NCBI GenBank assembly: GCA_963733505.1
Contig: CAVTDW010000025.1
Span: forward strand, 203,896-267,895
DNA from: JALYXV01 sp963733505
GTDB taxonomy: Bacteria > Actinomycetota > Acidimicrobiia > Acidimicrobiales > Palsa-688
Direction of reading: 5' to 3'
Length of the DNA stretch: 64,000 nt
The notes under the pieces were generated by a model. The model ran no database searches, was not told where the DNA came from, and worked only from the letters and a program-made list of their open reading frames with translations. Each line of letters begins with the position of its first letter. Position 1 is the first letter of the stretch. A program made the position numbers and the translations under genes. This document shows, one piece after another, positions 7,447-16,009 of the stretch.

Positions 7447-9090
7447 TCAGCCGAACTCGAGCTCGAGCCGCACCTTTCCCGCCGGATCGGCCAGGAAGTC
7501 ACCGCGTCCGGTGACCTGCGCCAGTTCGCCGGTGCCGCACCCGGCCACGACCGTGAGTTCGGCGGTGGCCGCGCCGCCCTCGAAGCTGCCCACATGCCGC
7601 ACGACCATGGTCCCGCGCCGCGCCCCAATGGTGCCATCGATGCGCTCCACGCCCACGAACGACGCCGAGCCGTCCGCGGCGTAGGCCATCAGCCACTCCG
7701 TGACCGAGTCACCCTCGATGTCGCCCGAGTAGGACTTCGTCACCGTCGCGGTCGTCAACTTGGCACCGTCGGCGCGCTGGTCGAAGGGTTCTTCCTTCCA
7801 GCTGGTGACCTGAAAAGACGCGCTGATGTCACTTGGCATGGCTCGCTCCCTTCTGGCTATACCGAACTCCGCCAGGAGCGAATCCCGGTCGGCATCCAAG
7901 GCCGGCGCCCCGGGGCGAATCGCGGGATCGTCGACGCCGCTCAACTTGATGGGGTTGCCCGCCACCCGCAACCCGGCGCTGCCCAGCCCCAACCCGGCGC
8001 TGCCCGGCGCACCCGCGCCCGAACCCGCGCCCGAACCCGAAGAAGGCCCCAAACCCGAGTCGTCCAGCGTGATGACCATCCGGCGCGCCAGCACCTGCGG
8101 GTCGGCGAGGACGGCGGCCACGTCGTTGATGGGGGAGCACGGCACCCGCGCCTCCTCGAACACCACCAGCCACTCGTCGGCCGAACGGGTCGCCAGGGCC
8201 GCCTCCAGCAGCGCTTCCAGCTCCATCTCGTGCCGGCACCGCGACTCGTTGGTCGAGAAACGCCCATCCAGCGCAACGTCGGCCAGCTCCAGCACACGGC
8301 ACAACCGGCCGAAGATCTCGTCATTGCCCGCCGCGATCACCAACCGCGTCCCCGAAGCGGCCCGGAACACGCCGAACGGCGTGATCGACGGGTGCCGCGC
8401 CCCGAGCGGCCCGGGAACGACGCCCGAGGCGCCATAGCGCACGATGGCGTTCTCGAGCAGTGCCACCTGGCTGTCCAGCATGGACACGTCCACGTGGCGG
8501 GCGACCCCCGACACACGCCGTTCGAACAAGGCGCTGACCACCCCGATGGCGCAGAACAAGGCGGCCGCCAAATCCCCGATCGAACTGCCCACCCGGACCG
8601 GCTCACCCCCGCGCTCGCCGGTGATGCTCATCATCCCGCCCATCGCCTGGGCCACCATGTCATACGACGGGCGATCGGCATACGGCCCGGTCTGGCCGAA
8701 TCCCGACACCGAAGCGAGCACCAGGCCCGGCCAGCGCACGGCCACCTTTTCCCAGCCATAGCCCAGTCGTTCGAGCACGCCCGGCCGGAAGTTCTCGACC
8801 AGCACATCGGCGCCGTCCAGCAGCGCCTCGAACACCGAGCGATCCGACGGCACCAGCAGGTCGAGGACGATGGACTCCTTGCCCCGGTTGACGGAGGCGA
8901 AGTAGGCCGAGGTCCCGTCGACGAACGGCCCCATCTGGCGGGCGTCGTCGCCGCCGGGGCGCTCGACCTTGATCACCCGGGCGCCCAGGTCGGCCAGCAC
9001 CATGGTGCAATACGGGCCCGCCAGCACCCGGGAGAGGTCGACGACGGTGATGCCCGAGAGCGGCCCCTCAGGCAGCCCGGGCCGAGCCAA
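7447..9090 (-). CDS. CaiB/BaiF (family III) CoA-transferase fused to a DUF3224 domain
   Basis: The protein has 547 residues. Residues 1-417 are a family III CoA-transferase (opening ITVVDLSRVLAGPYCTMVLADLGA, cut here for length; NRGKESIVLDL; the likely catalytic Asp at about 173 in VGSSIGDLAAA), which moves CoA between carboxylic acids. Residues 418-547 match DUF3224 (SFQVTSWKEEPFDQ; a TMVVRHVGSFEGGAATAEL-like core). A Gly/Ser/Ala insert sits near residues 350-382. No stop separates the halves, yet the second begins with an ATG at 7839 preceded by GGGAG, so it may also be made alone. It ends 3 nt from the DUF2007 gene upstream. Confidence 0.85.
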   Translation of the reverse strand: MARPGLPEGPLSGITVVDLSRVLAGPYCTMVLADLGARVIKVERPGGDDARQMGPFVDGTSAYFASVNRGKESIVLDLLVPSDRSVFEALLDGADVLVENFRPGVLERLGYGWEKVAVRWPGLVLASVSGFGQTGPYADRPSYDMVAQAMGGMMSITGERGGEPVRVGSSIGDLAAALFCAIGVVSALFERRVSGVARHVDVSMLDSQVALLENAIVRYGASGVVPGPLGARHPSITPFGVFRAASGTRLVIAAGNDEIFGRLCRVLELADVALDGRFSTNESRCRHEMELEALLEAALATRSADEWLVVFEEARVPCSPINDVAAVLADPQVLARRMVITLDDSGLGPSSGSGAGSGAGAPGSAGLGLGSAGLRVAGNPIKLSGVDDPAIRPGAPALDADRDSLLAEFGIARRERAMPSDISASFQVTSWKEEPFDQRADGAKLTTATVTKSYSGDIEGDSVTEWLMAYAADGSASFVGVERIDGTIGARRGTMVVRHVGSFEGGAATAELTVVAGCGTGELAQVTGRGDFLADPAGKVRLELEFG

Positions 9091-9093
9091 GAG

Positions 9094-9453
9094 TCAGGCG
9101 AAGATCCGGGCCAGCGCCGCCGACCACAGCAGCACCGCAATGCCGAACACGGCGAGCAGCTGGTGGCGGGTCAGCCCGAGCAGGACCGGCCGCCGAGCCC
9201 GGTCCTCCCACGGCTCGCCCTCGTCGGGAAGGTCGAACGCCGCTTCCACCTCGTCGGCCAACAGGAGCTCCTTGGCCGAGTCGGCGTCCTCGCGGGCCAC
9301 CCAGACCGAAATGTCGCCCAGCGGGTAGGGGCCGTCGACGGCTCCCTGGAGCTGGGTCGGGATGCCATCGGCGCCCAGACGAGCCGCGATGACCCGGGCG
9401 TGAAAGGCCGTATTAACTGTCCGAAGGTGCACCATGTTGGCCCCGGCCATCAC
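9094..9453 (-). CDS. DUF2007-domain protein with C-terminal membrane helix
   Basis: The product has 119 residues. The N-terminal half (VHLRTVNTAFHARVIAARL; DISVWVAREDADSAKELL) is a DUF2007-type small alpha/beta domain proposed to bind signals. A linker rich in Asp/Glu/Pro follows, then a single C-terminal membrane helix (about residues 98-117), leaving the domain in the cytoplasm. Starts are possible at GTG 9453 or ATG 9450. It is immediately upstream of the CoA-transferase gene and diverges from pafA with only 24 bp between starts. Confidence 0.75.
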   Translation of the reverse strand: MMAGANMVHLRTVNTAFHARVIAARLGADGIPTQLQGAVDGPYPLGDISVWVAREDADSAKELLLADEVEAAFDLPDEGEPWEDRARRPVLLGLTRHQLLAVFGIAVLLWSAALARIFA

Positions 9454-9477
9454 CGATCAAGGTAGCGTGCGTTAGTC

Positions 9478-10836
9478 ATGGACCGTCGCATCTTCGGCCT
9501 GGAGAACGAATACGGCGTCACCTGCACCCTCCGCGGCCAGCGGCGGCTGAGCCCCGACGAGGTGGCGCGCTACCTCTTTCGCCGGGTGGTGAGCTGGGGC
9601 CGGTCCTCCAACGTTTTCCTGGAGAACGGCGCCCGGCTCTACCTCGACGTGGGCAGCCACCCCGAGTACGCCACGCCCGAGTGCGATTCCATCCACGACC
9701 TGGTCGTGCACGACAAGGCGGGCGAGCGGATCCTGGAGCACCTCGTCGTCTCGGCCGAGGCCCGGCTGCGGGAGGAGGGCATCCGGGGCGTCATCTTCCT
9801 GTTCAAGAACAACACCGACTCGGCCGGCAACTCCTACGGCTGCCACGAGAACTACCTGACCAGCCGCCGGGACGATTTCGGGCACTACGCCGAAGTGCTG
9901 ATCCCGTTCTTCGTGTCCCGCCAGATCTACGCCGGGGCGGGCAAGGTGCTCCAGACCGCCCGGGGCGCCATGTACTGCATCAGCCAGCGGGCCGAACACA
10001 TCTGGGAAGGCGTTTCGTCGGCGACCACGCGCAGCCGCCCCATCATCAACACCCGCGACGAGCCCCACGCCGACGCCGAGAAGTACCGGCGCCTGCACGT
10101 CATCGTGGGCGACTCCAACATGAGCGAGTACGCCACCTTCTTGAAGGTGGGCGCCACGTCGATCCTGCTGCGGATGCTGGAGGACCCGGGGGTGGTGCTG
10201 CGGGACATGACGCTGGAGAACCCCATCCGGGCCATCCGCGAGATCAGCCACGACACCACGTGCAAGCGGCGGGTCAGGCTGGCCAACGGCCGGGAGGCCA
10301 GCGCCTTCGACATCCAGTCGGAGTACCTCAACCGGGCCCGGCGCTACCAGGAGAAGAAGGGCCTGTCACCGCTCGAGGACCAGGCGCTCGACATGTGGGA
10401 GCACTGCCTGACCCAGATCGACAAGGACCCGTTCACCCTCGACCGGGAGTGCGACTGGGTGATCAAGCACCGCCTGATCGAGGGGTACCGCCAGAAGAAC
10501 GACCTGCCCCTGACGCATCCCAAGGTGGCGCTCATGGACCTCCAGTACCACGACGTCAGCCGGGGCCGGGGCCTGTACTACCTGATGCAGGCCAAGGGAC
10601 TGGTCGAACGGGTGTGCACCGACGCCGAGATCGACATCGCCATCGACGAGCCCCCCCAGACGACGCGGGCCCGGCTGCGGGGCGAGTTCATCCGCAAGGC
10701 CAAGGAACGGCGCCGGGATTTCACCGTCGACTGGGTGCACCTGAAGCTGAACGACCAGGCGCAGCGGACGGTCCTGTGCAAGGACCCGTTCAAATCCCGC
10801 GACGAACGAGTCGAGAAGCTGATCGCCTCCCTCTAA
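9478..10836 (+). CDS. pafA: Pup--protein ligase PafA
   Basis: The 452-residue protein has full family length. It opens with IFGLENEYGV, giving the metal-binding Glu9, and has LYLDVGSHPEYATPE with the catalytic Asp57, the same numbering as the mycobacterial enzyme. PafA attaches the ubiquitin-like Pup to lysines of substrates destined for the bacterial proteasome. The C-terminal winged segment (KDPFKSRDERVEKL) is complete. Proteasome, pup and dop genes are not next to it here. Only about 24 bp separate it from the divergent gene, and TAGCGT lies 9 nt before the ATG, so a leaderless transcript is possible. Confidence 0.97.
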   Translation: MDRRIFGLENEYGVTCTLRGQRRLSPDEVARYLFRRVVSWGRSSNVFLENGARLYLDVGSHPEYATPECDSIHDLVVHDKAGERILEHLVVSAEARLREEGIRGVIFLFKNNTDSAGNSYGCHENYLTSRRDDFGHYAEVLIPFFVSRQIYAGAGKVLQTARGAMYCISQRAEHIWEGVSSATTRSRPIINTRDEPHADAEKYRRLHVIVGDSNMSEYATFLKVGATSILLRMLEDPGVVLRDMTLENPIRAIREISHDTTCKRRVRLANGREASAFDIQSEYLNRARRYQEKKGLSPLEDQALDMWEHCLTQIDKDPFTLDRECDWVIKHRLIEGYRQKNDLPLTHPKVALMDLQYHDVSRGRGLYYLMQAKGLVERVCTDAEIDIAIDEPPQTTRARLRGEFIRKAKERRRDFTVDWVHLKLNDQAQRTVLCKDPFKSRDERVEKLIASL

Positions 10837-11009
10837 ACCTCGGTCTGGGAAAATGCCTCCCGGTTCGCGTTCCCAGCCGGCTCGAAGGATTCGCACGGAT
10901 CGCGGCGCGGTCGGGCGGGACTGCGGCGGGGCCCCCGACCGAGGAATGAAAGGGATCGAGAAGGCACGGGAGGAGACGCTTGGCGCTGCTGGCTCGGTAG
11001 GCTCGGGGC

Positions 11010-11970
11010 GTGGAGCGGCTGGAGCGGCTGGTCAATCTTGTTGCCGCCTTGCTCGACGCCCGCCAGCCCTTGAGCCGCGAGGAGTTGCGGGTCCGCGTCG
11101 GGGGGTATTCCGACGACGACGACTCGTTCCGGCGCAACTTCGAGCGCGACAAGGACGTACTCCGTCAGATGGGTATGCCGCTCGTGCTCGAGCCGCTGGA
11201 CCAGACCCGTCCTGAGGGGTCGACCGGCTACCGCATCCCCCGTGACCGCTACCAGCTGCCCGACCCCGGGTCTGGCCGAGGACGAGCTGGCGGCCCTGCA
11301 TCTGGCGGCCTCGGCGGTCGACGTGGAAGGGGCGTGGGGCCGCAGCGCCGCCACCGGTGCGCTCTGGAAGCTGGCCGCGGCCGGTGCGCCGCAGCAATCG
11401 GCGGGCGTCGCGGTCGTGGCGCCCACGGCGGCGGCGGTGGCGCTGCCGGCCGGCGAGCGGGTGGCGGTGCTGTTCGGGGCGGTCGCCGACCGCCAAGCGG
11501 TCACGTTCCGCTACCACGGCGGGGAGCGCCGGATCGACCCCTGGCGGCTGTCGTTTCGCAACGGGCAGTGGTATCTGGCCGGGTGGGACCACAGCCGGGG
11601 CGGGTCGCGGACGTTCCGCCTCGATCGAATCGAGACCACCCCCGAGCCGGTGGGTTCTCCCGGCGCGTTCGAGCGGCCCCCGGCCGGATCGGCGGCCCCG
11701 GCGCCCGCGTGGCAGCTCGGCGAGGACGAGGAGGTGACCGCCACCCTCCTGGTCGACGCGGGCCAGGCCAGCTGGGCCATCACCGCCGCCGGTGCCGGCG
11801 CCGGGGTCGAGCGACGCGCCGACGGCAGCGTCGTGCTGTCGGTTTCGGTCACCAATCGCGACGCCTTCCGGGCGTTCGTCCTGGGCTTCTTGGATCACGC
11901 CCAGCTGCTCGGCCCGCCGGTGCTGGTCGACGACCTGATCGACTGGTTGGAAACGATGGCGGCGCCGTGA
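11010..11970 (+). CDS. pafB: PafB-like WYL-domain regulator, broken by a +1 frameshift
   Basis: The gene starts at GTG 11010 (MERLERLVNLVAALLDARQP), with a winged helix over about residues 1-85. The frame breaks at CCCCGGG near 11266-11272: removing one base joins YQLPDP to GLAEDELAAL and restores a protein of about 319 residues. The second part carries the WYL domain (VTFRYHGGERRIDPWRLSF; RNGQWYLAGWDHSRGG). PafB and PafC together activate DNA-damage genes in mycobacteria. It is followed by pafC with a GTGA overlap. The break is most simply a sequencing indel in a C/G run. Confidence 0.85.
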
Positions 11971-12917
11971 GCCGCCCCGGGGCCCAGGACCGCCTGGCGC
12001 GCTTGCTGGCCGTGGTCCCGTGGGTGGCGGCGCGCGACGGCCCCCCGATCGTCGAGGTGTGCGAGCGGTTCGGGGTCACCGAAGCCGACCTCCTCGACGA
12101 CCTCGACCTGCTGTTCCTGTGCGGGGTGTACCCCTTTACACCCGATTCGCTGATCGAGGTCGACGTCGCGGACGGCCGGGTGTGGATCCGCTTCGCCGAC
12201 TACTTCCACCGGCCGCTGCGCCTTACGCCGCCCGAAGGTCTGGCCCTGTTGGGCGCCGGTTCGGCCCTCTTGTCGATACCCGGCGCCGACGACGACGGTG
12301 CCTTGGCTCGGGCCTTGGACAAGTTGGCATCGGTGCTCGGGGTGGACGCGGACGACTCGGTCGCGGTCGAACTCGGCCCCGCCGTTCCCGAGGTGCTCGA
12401 CGTGCTCCGGCGGGCGACCGCCGAGCATCGCCAGCTCCAACTCGACTACTACTCCTTCGGGCGCGACAGCAGCGGGACGCGCCTGGTCGAGCCGTGGGAG
12501 GTGTTCAACGCCCGGGGGCAGTGGTACCTGAGCGGGTTCTGCCGGGCCGCCGGAGGCGAGCGGCTGTTCCGGGTCGACCGCATCAGCGGCGCCACCATGC
12601 TGGCCGAGACGTTCGTGGCCCCGCCGGGACCGCTCGATCGCCGGACGTTTCACGCCGACGCCAGCCGCCAGACCATCGTGCTCGACCTGGACCGGCCGGC
12701 GCGCTGGATCGCCGAGCAGTACCCCAACCTCGGTGTGGCCGAGCGGCCCGGCGGGGTCTTGCGGGTCACGTTGCCGGTGAGCGAGCGAGCATGGTTGGAG
12801 CGCCTCCTCCTGCGCGCCGGGCCATCGGCGACGGTGGTCGACGGCGACGCGACCGCCGGGCCGTCGGCGGCCGGGCGCATTCTGGCTCGATACCGAGTAC
12901 CCAAGCCGGTTCGGTAA
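11967..12917 (+). CDS. pafC: PafC-like WYL-domain transcriptional regulator
   Basis: The 316-residue protein starts at GTG 11967, overlapping the pafB stop (GTGA). It has an N-terminal winged helix (RLARLLAVVPWVAARDG; VCERFGVTEADLLDDL), a central WYL domain (LQLDYYSFGRDSSGTRLVEP; GQWYLSGFCRAAGGERLFRVDRI) and a C-terminal WCX-type domain. PafB and PafC act as a pair or fusion in the LexA-independent DNA-damage response of actinobacteria. The two genes probably form an operon downstream of pafA, separated from it by 173 bp. Confidence 0.9.
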   Translation: MSRPGAQDRLARLLAVVPWVAARDGPPIVEVCERFGVTEADLLDDLDLLFLCGVYPFTPDSLIEVDVADGRVWIRFADYFHRPLRLTPPEGLALLGAGSALLSIPGADDDGALARALDKLASVLGVDADDSVAVELGPAVPEVLDVLRRATAEHRQLQLDYYSFGRDSSGTRLVEPWEVFNARGQWYLSGFCRAAGGERLFRVDRISGATMLAETFVAPPGPLDRRTFHADASRQTIVLDLDRPARWIAEQYPNLGVAERPGGVLRVTLPVSERAWLERLLLRAGPSATVVDGDATAGPSAAGRILARYRVPKPVR

Positions 12918-12929
12918 CGTACAGAGGTC

Positions 12930-13664
12930 GTGTCCGACCCGGTCGCTCGTTTCCCCGGTACCCCTGTGACGCCACGAACCGGTCCGGCGACGCTGGGTCG
13001 GTCCGAGGGCGCCTCCGGCGCGGACATTCACGGTGGCGGGCCGTCGGCGCTCGACGCCCCCGATCCGCTCGACCCCGGCAGTCCGACCGGGCCGACCGGG
13101 CCGAACGGGCCGACTGGGACGAGCCACGCCCGCAAGGGCGGGTCGGCGCGGGCCATCGCCGAGTGGGTCATCATCCTCGTCGCCGCCCTCACGGTGGCGA
13201 TCGTCGTCAAGACCTTCCTGATCCAGGCGTTCTACATCCCGTCGGGCTCGATGGAGCCGACACTGAAGCCGGGCGACCGGGTGCTGGTCAACAAGCTCAG
13301 CTACGACCTCCACAGCATCCACCGCGGGGACATCGTGGTGTTCAAACGCCCACCGAGCGAGGCCGACGACCCGACGATCAAGGACCTGATCAAGCGGGTG
13401 ATCGGGCTCCCCGGCGATCAGATCGAAGGCCGCGACGGCCTCGTCTACATCAACGGCCAGCTCCTCAAGGAGCCGTACCTGCCGGCGGGAACGGTGACGA
13501 CCAGCCTGCCACTCATGACCGTGCCGGCCGGGCAGTACTTCGTGATGGGGGACAACCGCGGCAATTCCAAGGACAGCCGATTCATCGGACCCATCGCGGG
13601 GCATCTGATCGTCGGCCGCGCCTTCGTACGGGTCTGGCCTCTGTCAGGCCTGGGGCTGCTCTAG
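12930..13664 (+). CDS. lepB: Signal peptidase I
   Basis: The product has 244 residues from GTG 12930. A Pro/Gly-rich cytoplasmic N-terminus of about 75 residues precedes one membrane helix (about 79-99). The catalytic Ser is in PSGSMEPT (about 107), the general-base Lys in IKRVIGLPGD (about 155), and box E in GDNRGNSKDSR. It removes signal peptides from exported proteins on the outer face of the membrane. It lies 12 nt after pafC, and its last 21 nt overlap the convergent GDPD gene. Confidence 0.95.
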   Translation: MSDPVARFPGTPVTPRTGPATLGRSEGASGADIHGGGPSALDAPDPLDPGSPTGPTGPNGPTGTSHARKGGSARAIAEWVIILVAALTVAIVVKTFLIQAFYIPSGSMEPTLKPGDRVLVNKLSYDLHSIHRGDIVVFKRPPSEADDPTIKDLIKRVIGLPGDQIEGRDGLVYINGQLLKEPYLPAGTVTTSLPLMTVPAGQYFVMGDNRGNSKDSRFIGPIAGHLIVGRAFVRVWPLSGLGLL

Positions 13665-14402
13665 CGCGTTCAGGGCGGCGACCATACGGTCGACGTAGTC
13701 GCTGTAGACGCCGTCACAACCCATCCGCAGCAGGGTGACCAGGTTGCGTTCGAACTGCGCGTCCCATGCCAGCGCCAGGCGCTGGAACCGGTGGAACAGC
13801 GTCGTCAGGCCCGGCGTCCAGTCCGTCAGGTGCATGTTCACGGCGTCGATCCCCGCATCGGCCAGCGACGCCGCCCGGCGTTCGGGCCCCTCGCGGAGGC
13901 GTCGCAGCCGGGTCGAGTCCACCAGCCGCACCTGATCGGGGAGCGGCGATCGGCCGCCCGTCGCCGCCCGAGCCGGGGTGCCCTCGGCCCGCCATTGAGC
14001 GAGCTGTTCCCAATCGGGATGGCACAGCCAGAGCTTGCTCAGCGCCTCGTCCCCCGCGGCCCGGGCCACGGCGACCACTGCCGTAGCAGCAGCGGTGTCC
14101 TTGACGTCGAGCGACAGATGGAAGGCGGTGCCGCAGTCGGCGTAGAGGTCCTCCAGGGTGGGAATGTGGGGCGGGAGTTGGGCTCGCTCGATGTCGCCGA
14201 TCGACCGGCGCCGAAGACCGGAGCGCACCGCGCCGTCGTGGTCCAGCACGGCCACGCCGTCGGCAGTCAGCCACACGTCGCTTTCCAAGCCGGACGCGCC
14301 CAGGCTGAGGGCCAGGCGGAACGCAGCCAGCGTGTTCTCGGGGGCGAGGGCCCGGGCGCCGCGGTGGGCGAAGCCGATCGGCGGTCGAAGGATGGAGTCC
14401 AC
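13644..14402 (-). CDS. Glycerophosphodiester phosphodiesterase family protein
   Basis: The product has 252 residues from GTG 14402. GDPD signature residues are present: His-Arg in FAHRGARALAPENT, the metal-binding pair in ESDVWLTADG, His in VLDHDG, and Lys in LSLDVKD. The barrel ends with GCDGVYSDYVDRM. There is no signal peptide, so it is probably cytoplasmic and acts on glycerophosphodiesters from phospholipid turnover. The gene is on the opposite strand, inserted between lepB and the tat genes. Confidence 0.9.
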   Translation of the reverse strand: MDSILRPPIGFAHRGARALAPENTLAAFRLALSLGASGLESDVWLTADGVAVLDHDGAVRSGLRRRSIGDIERAQLPPHIPTLEDLYADCGTAFHLSLDVKDTAAATAVVAVARAAGDEALSKLWLCHPDWEQLAQWRAEGTPARAATGGRSPLPDQVRLVDSTRLRRLREGPERRAASLADAGIDAVNMHLTDWTPGLTTLFHRFQRLALAWDAQFERNLVTLLRMGCDGVYSDYVDRMVAALNALEQPQA

Positions 14403-14438
14403 CGTCCAATCCTGCTCGACGCTCCGTATCTTATGTTG

Positions 14439-14654
14439 ATGCTGTCCCCCCTCTGGTGGTTGCCGTTGGCCGTCGCCGCGGCCGCCGCCGTCCCCATCTG
14501 GCGTGGTGCCCGTCGCCTCGTCGACGAGGCCGCCTCGCTCCAGGCGTCGATCGTGGAGCTGGCCCAGGTACGTCCGATGGTGGCGCAGGTCAGAGACGAG
14601 ATCGCCGCCGTCGGTGCCGACAGGCGAGGCATTCGCGATTTAGGCCCCCGGTAG
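14439..14654 (+). CDS. Small membrane protein upstream of tatA
   Basis: This 71-residue frame starts at ATG 14439; an in-frame ATG lies at 14433. One membrane helix (about residues 4-20, WWLPLAVAAAAAVPIW) is followed by an amphipathic, probably coiled-coil tail (LVDEAASLQASIVELAQVR). It ends 11 nt before tatA and is divergent from the GDPD gene by about 36 bp. The topology resembles TatA-like or YtxH-like small proteins, but no family is recognised. A role in the Tat locus is only inferred from position. Confidence 0.55.
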   Translation: MLSPLWWLPLAVAAAAAVPIWRGARRLVDEAASLQASIVELAQVRPMVAQVRDEIAAVGADRRGIRDLGPR

Positions 14655-14665
14655 ACTGGAATTCG

Positions 14666-15145
14666 GTGCTGAATTTTCCGGGACCCGAGAAGCTCCTCCT
14701 GCTGGCCGTCATCGCCTTGGTCGTCATCGGCCCGACCCGCCTGCCCCAGGCGGCGCGCACCGCGGGCAAGTGGATCGCGGAGCTGCGCAAGCTGACCTCC
14801 CGTTTCCAGGAGGAGGTTTCCGGTGCGCTGGCCGAGCCCAAGGACGCCCTCACCGCCGCCGTCGGGGACCTGCGCAACGAGGTCGGCGGCTGGCGCGAGG
14901 AGCTCGGCGGCCTGAGCCGGGCCATCACGACCGCGCCGGGCGCCGCGGCCGCCACTGCTGCGACGCCGGCGTCGCCCATGACCGCCGCGGGCGAACCCGC
15001 AACCTGGACCAACGCCGCCACCTACGCCGCGTCATCCAACTCCGCTAACCCATCCATCTCGTCGATCGACTCCGTCTCCTCAGGGTTCGCCCTCCCCGGG
15101 CTCCCCTCCCTGCCGCCGGCACCCGACGACCCGTCGCTCAACTAG
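14666..15145 (+). CDS. tatA: Sec-independent translocase subunit TatA/TatB
   Basis: The product has 159 residues from GTG 14666. It has the short N-terminal membrane helix (LLLLAVIALVVIGPTRLPQ) with the FPGPEK hinge before it, and an amphipathic helix after it (AARTAGKWIAELRKLTSRF), the hallmark of TatA/B. The acidic helical region to about residue 90 and the long Ala/Ser/Pro tail are variable. It oligomerises with TatC to move folded twin-arginine proteins across the membrane. TatA and TatB cannot be separated from sequence alone. It is followed by tatC. Confidence 0.9.
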   Translation: MLNFPGPEKLLLLAVIALVVIGPTRLPQAARTAGKWIAELRKLTSRFQEEVSGALAEPKDALTAAVGDLRNEVGGWREELGGLSRAITTAPGAAAATAATPASPMTAAGEPATWTNAATYAASSNSANPSISSIDSVSSGFALPGLPSLPPAPDDPSLN

Positions 15146-15264
15146 CGACGAGCCGGGCCTGAAGGGACACCCTCATCGCACTCCGACTGCGCCGCGCCAA
15201 CAAAGAGAACTCCAACGGCTCGCACCCTCCCGGCGAGGGCAAGGAGGTCGACGGCCTGCCCCGA

Positions 15265-15984
15265 ATGACCCTGGTGGAGCACCTGACCGAACTGCGCAAG
15301 CGGATCATCATCTGCATCATCGCCTTGGTCATCGGCACCCTCTTCGGGTTCTTTCTGTACAACTCGGTGATCCACTTCATCGCCCATCCGTACCAGGACT
15401 TCGCCCGGAAGCACCCCAAGCAGGTGGGCCTTCAGGGGCAGTTCGTCGTGACCGGTCCCCTCGAAGGATTCAGCACCCGTCTCAAAGTGGCGGCCTACCT
15501 GGGCGTCTTCTTCTCGTCGCCCATCCTCCTGTGGGAGCTGTGGCGGTTCATCACACCGGGGCTGCACAAACACGAGCGGCGCTACGCCATCAGCTTCGTG
15601 GCGTCGGCGCTGCTGCTGTTCAGCCTGGGGGTGACCGTCTCGGTCCTGGTATGGCCCAAGGCGCTCGACTTCCTGATCCGCATCGGCGGCAACAACGTCG
15701 CCGCCCTGTACGGGCCCTCGAAGTACGTGAGCCTGTACGTGGCCGCGGCCGCCATCTTCGGGGTCGTGTTCCTGTTCCCCGTGGTACTGGTGTTCCTCGA
15801 GGTCGTGGGCGTCGTGTCGAGCCGGAAGCTGCGCAAGGTCCGCCGCCCCGCCATCGTGGGCATCGCGTTCCTGGCGTGCGTGGTCACGCCGAGCAGCGAC
15901 CCGTACTCCTTCATCGCCATGGCGGTGCCCCTCTACATCTTCTACGAGACGGCCATCGTCATCGGTCGCATCCTCAAGAAATGA
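15265..15984 (+). CDS. tatC: Sec-independent translocase subunit TatC
   Basis: At least 239 residues with six membrane helices. The N-terminal cytoplasmic motif MTLVEHLTELRKRI and the SPILLWELWRFITPGLHKHERR loop are TatC signatures, as is TPSSDPYSF. ATG 15265 has no ribosome site. The frame is open back to 15163, and GAAGGGA lies ahead of an ATC at 15175; mycobacterial TatC has a similar basic N-terminal extension, so the real start may be upstream and use a rare codon. TatC is the receptor for twin-arginine signal peptides. Confidence 0.93.
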   Translation: MTLVEHLTELRKRIIICIIALVIGTLFGFFLYNSVIHFIAHPYQDFARKHPKQVGLQGQFVVTGPLEGFSTRLKVAAYLGVFFSSPILLWELWRFITPGLHKHERRYAISFVASALLLFSLGVTVSVLVWPKALDFLIRIGGNNVAALYGPSKYVSLYVAAAAIFGVVFLFPVVLVFLEVVGVVSSRKLRKVRRPAIVGIAFLACVVTPSSDPYSFIAMAVPLYIFYETAIVIGRILKK

Positions 15985-16009
15985 GCCCGATTCGGGTACA
16001 ACTACTGGT

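Noticed and set aside
7180..9465. Long open frame on the plus strand opposite the CoA-transferase and DUF2007 genes
   Set aside because: Antisense shadow of well-supported minus-strand genes; His/Arg/Gly/Gln-rich composition and no domain.
11010..12917. Single 635-codon frame suggesting a PafB-PafC fusion
   Set aside because: The middle part is out-of-frame pafB; the true second frame carries its WYL domain, and pafC has its own GTGA-coupled start.
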